Source: Bacillus sp. ISL-37
Lineage (GTDB): Bacteria > Bacillota > Bacilli > Bacillales > Cytobacillaceae
DNA: 64,000 bases
Reading direction: 5' to 3'
Assembly: GCF_018613315.1 (NCBI RefSeq)
Contig: NZ_JAGGQL010000006.1
Location: 37,345-101,344, forward strand
The notes below the pieces were generated by a model that was not told the origin of the DNA, did not search any database, and worked only from the letters and a program-made list of their open reading frames with translations. Of this stretch, positions 63,786 to 64,000 are shown piece after piece (position 1 is the first letter of the stretch; the number at the start of each line of letters is the position of its first letter). The position numbers were made by a program, and so were the translations under genes.

Positions 63786-64000
63786 GATAGCTTTTCTGCT
63801 TTTGCACCTCAACCTGTCACGATTCCGGGTTTTTCTTGACAGCTTTTCGGCTTCCACACCCTAACCTTTCACGATTCCGAGATTTTCTTGACAGCTTTTC
63901 GGCTTCCGATGCCAAACTTGTCACGATTCCGGGTTTTTCTTGACAGCTTTTCGGCTTCCTCTGCCCAACCTGTCATAATTACGAGCTTTTCTTGACAGCT
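63786..64000. repeat. Tandem 52-bp repeat array at the window end
   Basis: GACAGCTTTT (GATAGCTTTT once) starts at 63786, 63838, 63890, 63942 and 63994, exactly 52 bp apart, with each unit TTTTCGGCTTCC..CAACC(T/C)TGTCAC..ATTCCG..TTTTCTT. At least four units, running off the right edge. Within a unit TGTCAC and TGACAG are separated by 22 and 30 bp. Confidence 0.9.

Overview
The window is a stretch of a low-to-moderate GC, endospore-forming Firmicutes chromosome, almost certainly family Bacillaceae. It carries spoIIQ, spoIID, spoIIR and spo0F, AGGAGG-type ribosome binding sites, frequent GTG/TTG starts, and a gene order that follows the Bacillus subtilis block spoIIQ-spoIID-murAA-ywmB-ywzB-atp-upp-glyA-ywlG-rpiB-ywlE-mntP-ywlC-ywlB-spoIIR-prmC-prfA-tdk-rpmE-rho-glpX-murAB-fsa-fba-spo0F-ywjG-pyrG-rpoE. 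It differs from B. subtilis by a complete 11-gene nuo operon, an extra subtilisin-like protease plus mnaA next to atp, and an icmF-tetR-acyl-CoA dehydrogenase cluster beyond rpoE. The species cannot be named from this; a Mesobacillus-like Bacillus would fit.

Layout. 1-9.5 kb: edge membrane gene, a PbpC-type transpeptidase, spoIIQ, a VanZ-like gene, a NERD nuclease-like gene, spoIID, murAA, ywmB, ywzB. 9.8-20.7 kb: nuoABCDHIJKLMN, complex I without NuoEFG, with a very long repeat-built N-terminus on NuoC. 21.3-28.9 kb: atpZ-I-B-E-F-H-A-G-D-C behind a strong SigA-type promoter. 29-36 kb: S8 protease, mnaA, upp, glyA, ywlG, rpiB. 36-40.8 kb: chemoreceptor, ywlE, mntP, ywlC, a DnaA-box cluster, ywlB. 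40.9-47.5 kb: KGG stress protein, truncated haemoglobin and cupin, spoIIR, prmC, prfA, a lipoprotein, tdk, rpmE. 47.5-58.3 kb: rho, glpX, murAB, fsa, fba, spo0F, ywjG, pyrG with its CTP-sensing leader, rpoE. 58.6-63.7 kb: icmF, tetR, acyl-CoA dehydrogenase. Nearly all genes are on the minus strand, as expected for one replichore arm.

How the genes work together. Nuo and F1Fo sit side by side as the respiratory and ATP-making machinery. MurAA and MurAB both start peptidoglycan synthesis. SpoIIQ, SpoIID, SpoIIR and Spo0F act in phosphorelay and engulfment stages of sporulation. Upp, Tdk, PyrG, GlyA, RpiB, Fba, Fsa and GlpX are nucleotide and central-carbon enzymes. Rho, RpoE, PrfA, PrmC and RpmE are gene-expression factors.

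The most unusual structure is not a gene. At least eight intergenic spacers, nearly always just beyond an intrinsic terminator, hold arrays of a short degenerate motif repeated every 20-22 bp (exactly 21 bp in several). The core differs from locus to locus but follows a shared theme (a GC-containing 4-5-mer joined to AATA/AATT). Two further spacers hold 52-55-bp period arrays. Other notable items are a cluster of eight DnaA boxes around the ywlC start, a class-II Crp/Fnr-type site centred near -41.5 before the haemoglobin gene, a MITE-like element inserted directly after the stop codons of ywzB and spo0F, and a dispersed 131-bp Bacillaceae repeat upstream of murAB.
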